Shown: one piece after another, positions 24,851 through 33,216 of the stretch
Layout: every line of letters starts with the position of its first letter
How positions within the stretch are numbered: position 1 is the stretch's first letter
Assembly (NCBI RefSeq): GCF_009362735.1
Contig: NZ_WHNP01000027.1
Location: forward strand, 57,141 to 121,140
Length of the DNA: 64,000 bases
DNA from: Paraburkholderia franconis
GTDB lineage: Bacteria > Pseudomonadota > Gammaproteobacteria > Burkholderiales > Burkholderiaceae
Direction of reading: 5' to 3'
Position numbers and translations under genes: made by a program
The notes under the pieces: model-generated
The model's database searches: none
Seen by the model: the letters and a program-made list of their open reading frames with translations, nothing else
Told to the model about the DNA's origin: nothing

Positions 24851-25771
24851 ATGAAGATCAAGGTGCTCGGTTCGTCGGCGGGCGGAGGCTTTCCGCAGTG
24901 GAACTGCAATTGCCACAACTGCGACGGCGTGCGCAAGGGCACGCTCAACGCGCAGCGGCGCACGCAGTCGTCGATTGCGGTGAGCGTCGACGGCATCGCG
25001 TGGCTGCTCGTGAACGCGTCGCCCGATATCCTCGCGCAGATCGCCGCGAATCCGGAGATGCAGCCCGCGCGCCATGCCCGCGATACGGGCATCGCCGCCG
25101 TGCTGCTGATGGATGCGCAGATCGATCACGTGACGGGTCTGCTGATGCTGCGCGAGAATAGCGCGCCGCTCCCGCTGCATGCAACCGGGGCCGTGTGGCA
25201 AGACCTGTCGACGGGCTTTCCCATCGTCTCGATCCTGTCGCACTACTGCGGCACCGAGCGCCACACGATCGCGCTCGATGCAGGCCCGTTCGAAATCGGC
25301 GCGCTGCCCGGCGTGCGCATCGAAGCGCTGCCGCTGTCGAGCAAGGCGCCGCCCTACTCGCCGCATCGCGCGGCGCCCGAGCGCGGCGACAACATCGGCC
25401 TGCTGCTCACCGCGCCCGATTCGGGCAAGCGCGTGTTTTACGCGCCCGGCCTCGGCGTGCTCGAGCCACACATCCGCGAGGCGATGCGCAGCGCCGATCT
25501 GTTGCTCGTCGACGGCACGACGTGGACGAACGACGAAATGATCGCGCTGGGCCTGTCGAAGAAAACGGCCGCCGACATGGGCCATCTCGCGCAAACAGGT
25601 GCGGGCGGCATGATCGACGTGCTGGATTCGCTCGATAGGCCGAACGCGCGAAAGGTGCTAATACATATCAACAACACGAACCCGATCCTGATCGACGACG
25701 GACCCGAGCGGCGCATCCTCGCGCAGCACGGCATCGAAGTCGCGCACGACGGGATGCTGTTCGAGTTGTAG
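24851..25771 (+). CDS. pqqB: PQQ biosynthesis protein PqqB
   Basis: 306 residues, metallo-beta-lactamase fold. Start MKIKVLGSSAGGGFPQWNCNCHNC with the CxCxxC-like zinc-binding cysteines of PqqB, WLLVNASPDILAQI, LLMDAQIDHVTGLL and VLIHINNTNPIL. PqqB is described as an iron hydroxylase acting on the diglutamate-derived intermediate. First of the pqqBCDE unit; the leader contains CAGGAG. Confidence 0.97.
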   Translation: MKIKVLGSSAGGGFPQWNCNCHNCDGVRKGTLNAQRRTQSSIAVSVDGIAWLLVNASPDILAQIAANPEMQPARHARDTGIAAVLLMDAQIDHVTGLLMLRENSAPLPLHATGAVWQDLSTGFPIVSILSHYCGTERHTIALDAGPFEIGALPGVRIEALPLSSKAPPYSPHRAAPERGDNIGLLLTAPDSGKRVFYAPGLGVLEPHIREAMRSADLLLVDGTTWTNDEMIALGLSKKTAADMGHLAQTGAGGMIDVLDSLDRPNARKVLIHINNTNPILIDDGPERRILAQHGIEVAHDGMLFEL

Positions 25772-25817
25772 GCGGCAGCGCGCTGCCAGTACAGACATGG
25801 AAACGGAGAATCGATCG

Positions 25818-26525
25818 ATGACTCTCAAGAGCGACACCGGCCCTGCATGGACCCGCAAAGAATTCGAAGCGCAATTGCGCGCGAAGGGTCAGGCGTATCA
25901 CATTCATCACCCGTTCAACGTGAAGATGAATAGCGGCGGATGCTCGCGCGAGCAGATTCGCGGCTGGGTCGCAAACCGCTTCTACTATCAGATCAACATT
26001 CCGCTGAAGGATGCCGCGATTCTCTCCAATTGCCCCGACCGCGCGACGCGCCGCCGCTGGGTGCTGCGCATTCTCGATCACGACGGCTACGGCAACGACG
26101 AAGGCGGCATCGAAACGTGGGCGCGGCTGGGCGATGCCGTCGGCCTGTCGCGCGACGAACTGTGGTCGCTCGAACACGTGGTGCCCGGCGTGCGCTTCGC
26201 CGTCGACGCGTATGTGAATTTCGCGCGCCGCGCGCCGTGGCAGGAGGCCGTCTGCTCGTCGCTGACGGAAATCTTCGCGCCGCAAATTCACAAGGACAGG
26301 CTCGCCACGTGGCCCGAGCACTATCCGTGGATCAAGCCCGAAGGACTCGCGTATTTCCGCTCGCGCATTTCGCTTGCGCAACGCGATGTCGAACATGGCC
26401 TCGCCGTCACGCTCGATCATTTCCGCACGCGCGAGCAACAGGAACGCGCGCTCGACATCCTGCAGTTCAAGCTCGACATTCTGTGGACCATGCTCGACGC
26501 AATCGAGAAGGCTTTCCCCGCATGA
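25818..26525 (+). CDS. pqqC: pyrroloquinoline-quinone synthase PqqC
   Basis: 235 residues from ATG 25818 (GGAGA nine bases upstream; the ATG at 25797 overlaps the leader). PqqC performs the final cofactor-less eight-electron oxidation and ring closure. Visible blocks are YHIHHPFNVKMNSG, ANRFYYQINIPLKDAAI, RILDHDGYGNDEGGIE and AVTLDHFRTREQQERALDIL with the conserved His and Tyr residues. Its stop overlaps the pqqD start. Confidence 0.97.
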   Translation: MTLKSDTGPAWTRKEFEAQLRAKGQAYHIHHPFNVKMNSGGCSREQIRGWVANRFYYQINIPLKDAAILSNCPDRATRRRWVLRILDHDGYGNDEGGIETWARLGDAVGLSRDELWSLEHVVPGVRFAVDAYVNFARRAPWQEAVCSSLTEIFAPQIHKDRLATWPEHYPWIKPEGLAYFRSRISLAQRDVEHGLAVTLDHFRTREQQERALDILQFKLDILWTMLDAIEKAFPA

Positions 26526-26824
26526 ATACGCCCACGAACACGCCGCACGACAGCGCCGCGCAAGGCGGTGAACAACGCGGCCCGAAGCTCAGCAGCCTGT
26601 TCCGTCTGCAATGGGAACCGGCGCAGGATGCGCATGTGCTGCTGTATCCCGAAGGGATGGTGAAGCTGAACCAGAGCGCCGCGCAAATCCTGTTGCGCTG
26701 TGACGGCACGCGCGACATGCCGACGCTCGTCGCCGAGCTGGAACAGGCGTTCAACGCGACAGGACTCGCGCCCGAAGTCCAGGCATTCGTCGACCACGCG
26801 CGCTCGCGTGGCTGGCTGGAGTAA
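26522..26824 (+). CDS. pqqD: PqqA-binding chaperone PqqD
   Basis: 100 residues. A 22-residue polar leader precedes the RiPP-recognition domain: FRLQWEPAQDAHVLLYPEGMVKLNQSA, ILLRCDGTRDMPTLVAELEQAF. PqqD presents the PqqA peptide to PqqE. Four-base overlap with pqqC, and pqqE starts four bases after its stop. Confidence 0.95.
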   Translation: MNTPTNTPHDSAAQGGEQRGPKLSSLFRLQWEPAQDAHVLLYPEGMVKLNQSAAQILLRCDGTRDMPTLVAELEQAFNATGLAPEVQAFVDHARSRGWLE

Positions 26825-26828
26825 CACC

Positions 26829-28103
26829 ATGAGCGATCTCGCGATTGCGGAACGGGAGCACGCGCGGCAGGCGGCGCGCAGCGACGTCGGCCCGCCGTTG
26901 TGGCTGCTGGCGGAACTGACGTACCGCTGCCCGCTGCATTGCGCGTTTTGCTACAACCCGGTCGACTACACCGACCATCGCAACGAGTTGAGCACTGCGC
27001 AATGGATCGGCGTATTGCGCGAGGCGCGCAAGCTCGGTGCCGCGCAGCTCGGCTTTTCAGGCGGCGAGCCGCTGATGCGCGACGATCTCGAAGAACTCGT
27101 CGCCGAAGCGCACAAGCTCGGCTTCTACACGAACCTGATCACATCGGGCGTCGGCCTGACGGATGCGCGGCTCGACGTGCTCAAGGCGAACGGGCTCGAT
27201 CATATCCAGTTGTCGTTTCAGGATTCGACCCAGGAGCTGAACGACTTTCTGAGCAGCACGCGCACGTTCGACCTGAAGAACCGCGTCGCGCGCGCGATCA
27301 AGGCACACGGCTTTCCGATGGTGCTCAACTGCGTGCTGCATCGCTACAACCTGCCGCACGTCGACAAGATCATCGACATGGCGCTCGCGATGGGCGCCGA
27401 ATATCTGGAGCTTGCGAACACGCAGTACTACGGCTGGGCGCACGCGAACCGCGCGCAACTGATGCCGACGGCCGAGCAGCTGCGCGAAGCGGAAGCCGTC
27501 GTCGAACGCTATCGCAAGGAGATCGGCAACCGCTGCAAGATCTTCTTCGTCGTGCCCGACTACTTCGAAACGCGGCCCAAGCGCTGCATGAACGGCTGGG
27601 GCTCGGTGTTCCTCGGCGTCGCGCCCGATGGCGCCGCGTTGCCCTGCCATTCGGCGCGCTCGCTCCCCGGCCTCACGTTTCCGAACGTGAAGGACATGCC
27701 GCTCGCCGACATCTGGTACACGAGCGACGCGTTCAACCGCTTTCGCGGCTTCGAATGGATGAAGGAGCCGTGCCGCAGTTGCGACGAAAAGACCAAAGAC
27801 CTCGGCGGCTGCCGCTGCCAGGCGTATCTGCTGACACACGACGCCGCCAATGCCGACCCCGTCTGCGACAAATCGGAGCATCACGAGCAGGTCGTGAAGG
27901 TCGTACGCGATGCGGCCCGACGCGGCGCGGCGCTTGCACCCGACGAACAGCCCGTCACGTTCCGCAACGACGCGAACTCGCGGCGGTTCGTCGGCGATGC
28001 ACAAAGCGGTGCGCAAAGCAGTCCGCATGGCGGCACGCGCGCGGCAACGGGAACGACGGCGACGGCGACAGCGACGCCATCCAAAGAGAAAGCGCGATCA
28101 TGA
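26829..28103 (+). CDS. pqqE: radical SAM enzyme PqqE
   Basis: 424 residues from ATG 26829. The radical SAM cluster motif CPLHCAFC (CxxxCxxC) is at about residues 37-44; a SPASM domain supplies auxiliary cluster cysteines in MNGWGSVFLGVAPDG..LPCH, PCRSCDEKTKDLGGCRC and PVCDKSEHH. It links Glu and Tyr of PqqA. After about residue 380 there is a variable Ala/Thr/Gly-rich tail (repeated TAT) not needed in typical PqqE proteins. The stop overlaps the response regulator start (ATGA), tying PQQ synthesis to the two-component pair. Confidence 0.95.
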   Translation: MSDLAIAEREHARQAARSDVGPPLWLLAELTYRCPLHCAFCYNPVDYTDHRNELSTAQWIGVLREARKLGAAQLGFSGGEPLMRDDLEELVAEAHKLGFYTNLITSGVGLTDARLDVLKANGLDHIQLSFQDSTQELNDFLSSTRTFDLKNRVARAIKAHGFPMVLNCVLHRYNLPHVDKIIDMALAMGAEYLELANTQYYGWAHANRAQLMPTAEQLREAEAVVERYRKEIGNRCKIFFVVPDYFETRPKRCMNGWGSVFLGVAPDGAALPCHSARSLPGLTFPNVKDMPLADIWYTSDAFNRFRGFEWMKEPCRSCDEKTKDLGGCRCQAYLLTHDAANADPVCDKSEHHEQVVKVVRDAARRGAALAPDEQPVTFRNDANSRRFVGDAQSGAQSSPHGGTRAATGTTATATATPSKEKARS

Positions 28104-28825
28104 CGACGCCCGCCATCTCCGTGCTTCTCGTCGACGATCACGCCGTCGTGCGCGAAGGCTATCGACGTCTGCTCGAACTCAGCCCCGATGTGCGCGTCGC
28201 GGGCGAAGCGGCCGACGCGATGCAGGCTTACCAGCGCTTCTGCGCGTTGCAGCCCGATGTCGTCGTGATGGATCTTGCGATGCCGGGCGCAAGCGGCATC
28301 GAAGCGATGCGCCGGATGCTTGCGCGCGAGCCCGATGCGCGCGTGCTGATCTTCAGCGTGCACGAAGAGGCGCTCTTCGTGCGCCGCGCGTTCGATGCGG
28401 GCGCGAGCGGCTATGTGACGAAGGCGAGCGCGCCCGATGTGCTCGTCGAAGCGGTGCGCGCCGTCGCGCGGCGCGTGCGTTATCTGAGCGCTGACGTCTC
28501 GCACGCGCTCGCGTTGCGGACGATGTTCAACGAAGGACCACCGGGACGCCAGTTGTCCGCGCGCGAGTTCGAAGTGCTGCGTCTGCTCGTGCAGGGCTAT
28601 ACGCTGCCCGTGATCGCCGAGCGGCTCGGCCTGAGCCAGAAGACGATTGCGAATCATCAGTCCGCGATCAGGCAGAAGTTCGGCGCGAACAACGGCGTGC
28701 AGCTCGTGCAGATCGCGCAACGCCTCGGACTTCAGTTCTCCGAGCTCGCCGCGCCTCACGAGCTCTTCGGCTCATCGGGTTCGATGGGTACGCTCGGAAC
28801 GCTAGGCTCGGGCAGCCCGACATGA
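28100..28825 (+). CDS. NarL/UhpA-family response regulator
   Basis: 241 residues. Receiver domain 1-120 with VDDHAVVREGY, phosphoacceptor Asp in VVMDLAMPG, and Lys in GYVTKAS. LuxR-type helix-turn-helix about 160-215 (LSAREFEVLRLLVQGYTLPVIAERLGLSQKTIANH). The Gly/Ser-rich C-terminal tail (GSSGSMGTLGTLGSGS) is encoded by bases that overlap the 3' end of the convergent kinase gene. It is coupled to pqqE and is probably the partner of that kinase, controlling alcohol oxidation genes, as similar pairs do in methylotrophs; targets are inferred. Confidence 0.93.
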   Translation: MTTPAISVLLVDDHAVVREGYRRLLELSPDVRVAGEAADAMQAYQRFCALQPDVVVMDLAMPGASGIEAMRRMLAREPDARVLIFSVHEEALFVRRAFDAGASGYVTKASAPDVLVEAVRAVARRVRYLSADVSHALALRTMFNEGPPGRQLSAREFEVLRLLVQGYTLPVIAERLGLSQKTIANHQSAIRQKFGANNGVQLVQIAQRLGLQFSELAAPHELFGSSGSMGTLGTLGSGSPT

Positions 28826-29916
28826 GGCGGCACGCGGGCGCATAGCAGAAAGCCTCGTCCCGGCTCGCTCGCGACATGGAACTCGCCGCCGAGCGCCTCG
28901 ACGCGCTCGCGCATGCCGACGAGCCCTAGCCCCGTGCGAGGCTTCGACAGATCGGCGCCGGGGCCGTCGTCGGCGACCGTCACGACGATCTCGCCGCCGC
29001 GCTCGCCGTCAAGCGGCGCTCTCACCAGATAGATCTCGACGCTCGACTCGCGCGCGAACTTCGACACGTTCGTCAGCGCTTCCTGCACGAAGCGGTAGAG
29101 CGTGATGTTGAGCGCGTCGGTGAAGCCATCGAAGTCGCCGTCGATGGTGAGCTTGAACGACGCATCGGGCAGCCGCTCGCGCCAGCCTTCGACGCAATGC
29201 TCCAGCGCGCTCGGCAAGCCGAGGTCATCGAGGCCGATGGGCCGCAGCTTGCGGATCATCCCGCCGATCTGCCGGTAGACGAAGCTCGCGCTTTGCAACA
29301 CGGCAAGCGACGCGCGATGAATCTCTTCGCTATCCGCCGACAGATCGCGAATCCGCGCGGCATCGAGCGCGATCGCGTTCAGGTACTGGCCCAGTTCGTC
29401 GTGCAGCTCGCGCGCGAGATGCCGGCGCTCCGCTTCCTGCGCTTCGATGCCTTCGCTCGCAAGGCGCCGGTTGTCGGCCAGCAGCCGCTCGGCCTCCTCC
29501 TCCGCTGCGCGCCTGCGCAGCAATTCCCTCTGTGACTCCCGATAGCGCCGCCATGCAAACCATGCGCAGCCCGCCGCGAGCACGAACATCGTGACGGGCA
29601 GTTCGTCGAGCTGATAGCGCTCGCTATTGCGGCTCCAGCGATACGCGAGCTCGCTGACATCGAACGTCGCACACAGCGCCCAGACGATCGCAGTCAGCGT
29701 CACGACACATGCGAACTCGATCCATGCGGCTGAGTGCGGTTCTTTTGCGCGGTCTCTGCCGTGACTTTTCGCGTGGCCTTCATCCCGCGGTGGCATCGCG
29801 CGCTGCTGCGCGGCGGGCGCTTGCGTCGCGCTCGCCGCATCGGCCCGGCTGCCTGCTGCTTGCCGCGCGACCGGCGCCGGGTTGGCCGGATTCACTGGAG
29901 AGAGAGCTTCGGGCAT
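28756..29916 (-). CDS. UhpB/NarX-type sensor histidine kinase
   Basis: 386 residues. After a Pro/Ala-rich start (1-50), two membrane helices (about 65-90 and 107-125) leave almost no periplasmic domain, so it may sense the membrane or cytoplasm. HisKA_3 dimerisation helix with the phospho-His in ARELHDELGQYLNAIALD, then an HATPase_c domain (FVQEALTNVSKFA, VADDGPGADLSKPRTGLGLVGMRERVEALGG). The gene converges on the response regulator with a 70-base overlap of coding sequence. Confidence 0.92.
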   Translation of the reverse strand: MPEALSPVNPANPAPVARQAAGSRADAASATQAPAAQQRAMPPRDEGHAKSHGRDRAKEPHSAAWIEFACVVTLTAIVWALCATFDVSELAYRWSRNSERYQLDELPVTMFVLAAGCAWFAWRRYRESQRELLRRRAAEEEAERLLADNRRLASEGIEAQEAERRHLARELHDELGQYLNAIALDAARIRDLSADSEEIHRASLAVLQSASFVYRQIGGMIRKLRPIGLDDLGLPSALEHCVEGWRERLPDASFKLTIDGDFDGFTDALNITLYRFVQEALTNVSKFARESSVEIYLVRAPLDGERGGEIVVTVADDGPGADLSKPRTGLGLVGMRERVEALGGEFHVASEPGRGFLLCARVPPHVGLPEPSVPSVPIEPDEPKSS

Positions 29917-30169
29917 GAGCGTATCGATGGAAGCAGTGACTCATTCTACTCATCCGACGGGCGCTTTTCGCATCGTCGATGCGTGAGGGAAGGCTTCCCG
30001 AAAGAATCGGGAAAGCTTCCCGCGCGATCCACGTCCCTCGTATGCGACTCTGCATTGAGCGGCGATCAGGGCAGAAGCAGGCAACGAGCAGCAGACAGGG
30101 CATTCATGCGCAGCCCGAACGACCGGCCGCCGCCGATAACGCTAGAACAACCCGCTGGAGAGGACAACC
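29917..30169. promoter_or_regulatory. divergent kinase / TonB receptor regulatory region
   Basis: 253 bases between divergent genes. It contains a compact inverted repeat at about 29986-30022 (GGGAAG..CTTCCC arms with CCCGA/TCGGG inside), which could be an operator or an RNA hairpin in the receptor leader. The receptor has a GGAGAGG ribosome site just before its ATG. Confidence 0.45.
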
Positions 30170-32566
30170 ATGAAACATCCGCGGCGCACATCGCGGCGCG
30201 CGCGCCTGTATCCGCGTAACGGCGCGTTTCAGATCGTAGTCGGCAGCGCGCTGGCGAGTCTTTGTGCGGCCTCGTGGTCGCAGGAAGCCGCTACAACGCC
30301 CACCAGCATGCAGCAAGCGACAACGCAGGAAACACCACAAAACACGGCGCAAAACGAGTCGCAAAGCGGGTCGCAAGACGTCGCGCAAAACCAGAACCCT
30401 CCGCAGCAAACCGAACAGCCGTCGATACTCGTGATCGGCACGACTCCGCTCGTCGGCATCGGCACGGCTATCGAACTCGTGCCCGCGAACGTGCAGACCA
30501 TACGCGGACGCGAGATCGACGGGCAGCATCCGAACACGCTGACCGACTACTTCGCGAGCAATCTGCAGAGCGTCGATATCAACGATGCGCAAGGCAATCC
30601 GTCGCAAGTCGACATCAACTATCGCGGCTTCACGGCCTCGCCGCTGGTCGGCACGCCGCAGGGGCTGTCTGTCTTTCTCGACGGCGTGCGCGTCAACGAG
30701 CCGTTCGGCGACGTCGTCAACTGGGACCTGATACCGCAAGCCGCAATCGAAACGATCCAGCTGATTCCCGGCTCGAATCCGACCTTCGGCCTCAACACGC
30801 TCGGCGGCGCGATTGCGATCACGACGAAGAACGGCAGCACATCGCCGGGCGGCGAGGCCGAGATCAGCGGCGGCTCGTGGGGACGCAAGAGCGCGCAGAT
30901 CCAGCAAGGCGGAATGATCGGCGGCAACCTCGACTACTACTTCACGGCAAACGCGACCAACGACGACGGCTGGGCCGATCACAACGGCAGCCGTCTGCGC
31001 CAGGCATTCGGCAAGCTGCGCTATCACGATGCCGACAACACGCTGTCGATCTCCGCTGGCGGCGCGGACAACACGCTCGACGGCTCGCAGACGATTCCGC
31101 GCTCGTTCCTCGACAACCGTTCGCAGGCTTACACGTTTCCGGATCAGAACCGGAACGAGGTCGGCTATCTGACGATCGCAGGCGAGCATTACTTCACGCC
31201 CCATATCCAGCTGAGCGGCAATCTCTACTATCGCCACTACCGCAACGAAAACGTGAGCAGCAACGTCAACGACGACTTCGATCCCGGCAATCCCGACGAT
31301 GTGTCGCCCGCGACCAACCTGCAATCGACGATCTTCACCGAAAGCTACGGCGGCAGCCTGCAGCTGTCGCTGCTGCAACAGCTCTTCGGCAAGCGCAACG
31401 ACCTGGTGCTCGGCATGGCCGCCGATCTGGCGAACTCGCATTTCACGCAGTCGTCACAGGACGCGCTCTTCACCGACACGCGCGCGACGATCGGCACGGG
31501 TCCATTCGTGCCGGCCACCGATGCGAAGACACGCAACGAAACGTATGGCATCTATTTCAACGACACGTTCTCGTTCAACGAGCAATGGTCGATGACGCTT
31601 GCAGGCCGCTACAACTGGTCGCGCACGACGATCGGCGACGAGAGCGGCCAGCAGCCGCTGCTCGATGGCCGCCATGTGTTCTCGCGCTTCAATCCCGCTG
31701 TCGGCGTCAACTGGAATCCGACCGACAACTTCACCGCCTACGCGTCTTACAACGAAGGCATGCGCTCGCCGACGTCGATCGAGCTCGCGTGCGCGGACCC
31801 GGACGCGCCATGCTCGCTGCCGAACGACTTCATCGCCGACCCTGCTCTGAAACCCGTGATATCGAAGACGTTCGAAATCGGCGCGCGCGGAAGGCTCGGC
31901 AGGAATACGACATGGAGCGCGGCGCTCTATCGCACGACGCTCGACGACGACATTCAATTCGTCAGCAGCAATGGCGCGTCGAGTACGCTCGGCTTCTTTC
32001 AGAATGTCGGCAAGACGCGCCGTCAGGGCATCGAGCTCGCGGCGCGCACGAAGTACGGCCCCGTCGGCGTGAGCGCGAGCTATAGCTATGTGGACGCGAC
32101 GTATCGATCGACGTGGACGGAAAGCAGCGCGAGCAATTCGAGCGCCGACACGAACGGCAACATCACCGTGAAGCCGGGCGACCGCATTCCCGGCATTCCC
32201 GCCAATACCGTGAAAGTACGCGTCGACTACACGCCGATCGCGAAGTGGAACATCGGCACGAACCTCACGTACCGGGGCGGTATCTTCGCGCGCGGCGACG
32301 AGAACAATCAGGATGTGAACGGCACGGTGGCGGGCTACTTCCTGATCGATCTCGATACGACCTACAACGTGACGAAGCAGCTACAGGTATTCGCGACAGT
32401 CAAGAATCTGCTGAACAGGCACTATGCGAACTTCGCGATTCTCGGCGAGAACTTCTTCAATGGGCCGAACCATACGTTTGATCCGAACAATCTCACCAAC
32501 GAGCAGTTTCTCGGTATAGGCGCGCCGCGCGGCGTGTGTGTCGGCTTGCGCTACGCGTGGAAGTAA
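30170..32566 (+). CDS. TonB-dependent outer-membrane receptor
   Basis: 798 residues. Basic N-terminus and hydrophobic signal (about 20-42), then a Gln/Ser/Asn-rich spacer, a plug domain (about 85-215: VPANVQTIRGREI, DINYRGFTASPLVGTPQGLSV, NPTFGLNTLGGAIAITTKNG) and a 22-strand barrel ending in GVCVGLRYAWK with a terminal aromatic/basic end. Ligand is not evident. Next to PQQ and C1 genes, plausible cargoes are a lanthanide chelate or PQQ, as reported for receptors of other methylotrophs and of PQQ users; neither is shown by the sequence. Confidence 0.92.
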   Translation: MKHPRRTSRRARLYPRNGAFQIVVGSALASLCAASWSQEAATTPTSMQQATTQETPQNTAQNESQSGSQDVAQNQNPPQQTEQPSILVIGTTPLVGIGTAIELVPANVQTIRGREIDGQHPNTLTDYFASNLQSVDINDAQGNPSQVDINYRGFTASPLVGTPQGLSVFLDGVRVNEPFGDVVNWDLIPQAAIETIQLIPGSNPTFGLNTLGGAIAITTKNGSTSPGGEAEISGGSWGRKSAQIQQGGMIGGNLDYYFTANATNDDGWADHNGSRLRQAFGKLRYHDADNTLSISAGGADNTLDGSQTIPRSFLDNRSQAYTFPDQNRNEVGYLTIAGEHYFTPHIQLSGNLYYRHYRNENVSSNVNDDFDPGNPDDVSPATNLQSTIFTESYGGSLQLSLLQQLFGKRNDLVLGMAADLANSHFTQSSQDALFTDTRATIGTGPFVPATDAKTRNETYGIYFNDTFSFNEQWSMTLAGRYNWSRTTIGDESGQQPLLDGRHVFSRFNPAVGVNWNPTDNFTAYASYNEGMRSPTSIELACADPDAPCSLPNDFIADPALKPVISKTFEIGARGRLGRNTTWSAALYRTTLDDDIQFVSSNGASSTLGFFQNVGKTRRQGIELAARTKYGPVGVSASYSYVDATYRSTWTESSASNSSADTNGNITVKPGDRIPGIPANTVKVRVDYTPIAKWNIGTNLTYRGGIFARGDENNQDVNGTVAGYFLIDLDTTYNVTKQLQVFATVKNLLNRHYANFAILGENFFNGPNHTFDPNNLTNEQFLGIGAPRGVCVGLRYAWK

Positions 32567-32860
32567 TTGAAGCGTGCCCGCTTTATATTCCCGCTTACCA
32601 CCAAAGTCATATAGCCCTGAGCGCCTGCGAAAACCATACTGGGTTCAAGCCGCGTGGCCGCACAGTCATCTTTCGCATGGCCGAGCTTTCGCGAGGCTGA
32701 CTACGTGTCAACGAATTCAATCCTGTCTTGCCACAGATTCTGATGGTTGTGCACGTCTAAAGGTCGGCGTGGCTGTCCGCTTTCTTCGAATGCGACCCAC
32801 GCTTTCGTCCCGGTCTGGCGCAACCGCGTAATGCGCTGCAATTGTTCGATGGAGACTCAA
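32567..32860. other. intergenic region before DUF4148 gene
   Basis: 294 bases with no credible gene or strong hairpin. It presumably holds the promoter of the small DUF4148 gene, which has a GGAGA ribosome site. Confidence 0.3.
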
Positions 32861-33136
32861 ATGAAGACGATGCTCATCCTCTGCGGCGGCGCGCTCTGCC
32901 TGTCAGCCTTGCAAGCGTATGCGCAGGAAAGCGCTACCGGCACGGCAACCTCGACGTCCACCACGCCGGAAACCGTTCTCAACTCGGAAGGCCCCGGCAT
33001 GTCGGCAACGTCGATGTCCGGCAGCGCAGCCATCTCGCACGGAAAAACGCGCGCTGAGGTCTATCAGGATCTCGTACGCTCGCAAAAGAGTGGCGAAGCC
33101 GATCGCCTGAACGAACTCTTCAAGGGTGGCAACTGA
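32861..33136 (+). CDS. small secreted DUF4148 protein
   Basis: 91 residues. Signal peptide MKTMLILCGGALCLSALQAYA with likely cleavage after AYA, a Thr/Ser-rich middle, and the DUF4148-type C-terminus KTRAEVYQDLVRSQKSGEADRLNELFKGG. This short periplasmic family is abundant in Burkholderiaceae and has no assigned function. It faces the subtilase gene, with a terminator between. Confidence 0.85.
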   Translation: MKTMLILCGGALCLSALQAYAQESATGTATSTSTTPETVLNSEGPGMSATSMSGSAAISHGKTRAEVYQDLVRSQKSGEADRLNELFKGGN

Positions 33137-33176
33137 GCGAAACGGTTGCATGCCGTTCGAAAGCCCGGCACGAAGC

Positions 33177-33204
33177 GGGGCCCGTCAGCGATGACAGGCC
33201 CCTT
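33177..33204. terminator. bidirectional hairpin between convergent genes
   Basis: GGGGCCcGTCA-gcga-TGACaGGCCCC stem, followed by TTTGC on the plus strand. It sits in the 80-base gap between the DUF4148 gene and the subtilase gene and can serve both. Confidence 0.75.
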
Positions 33205-33216
33205 TGCACATTCATC

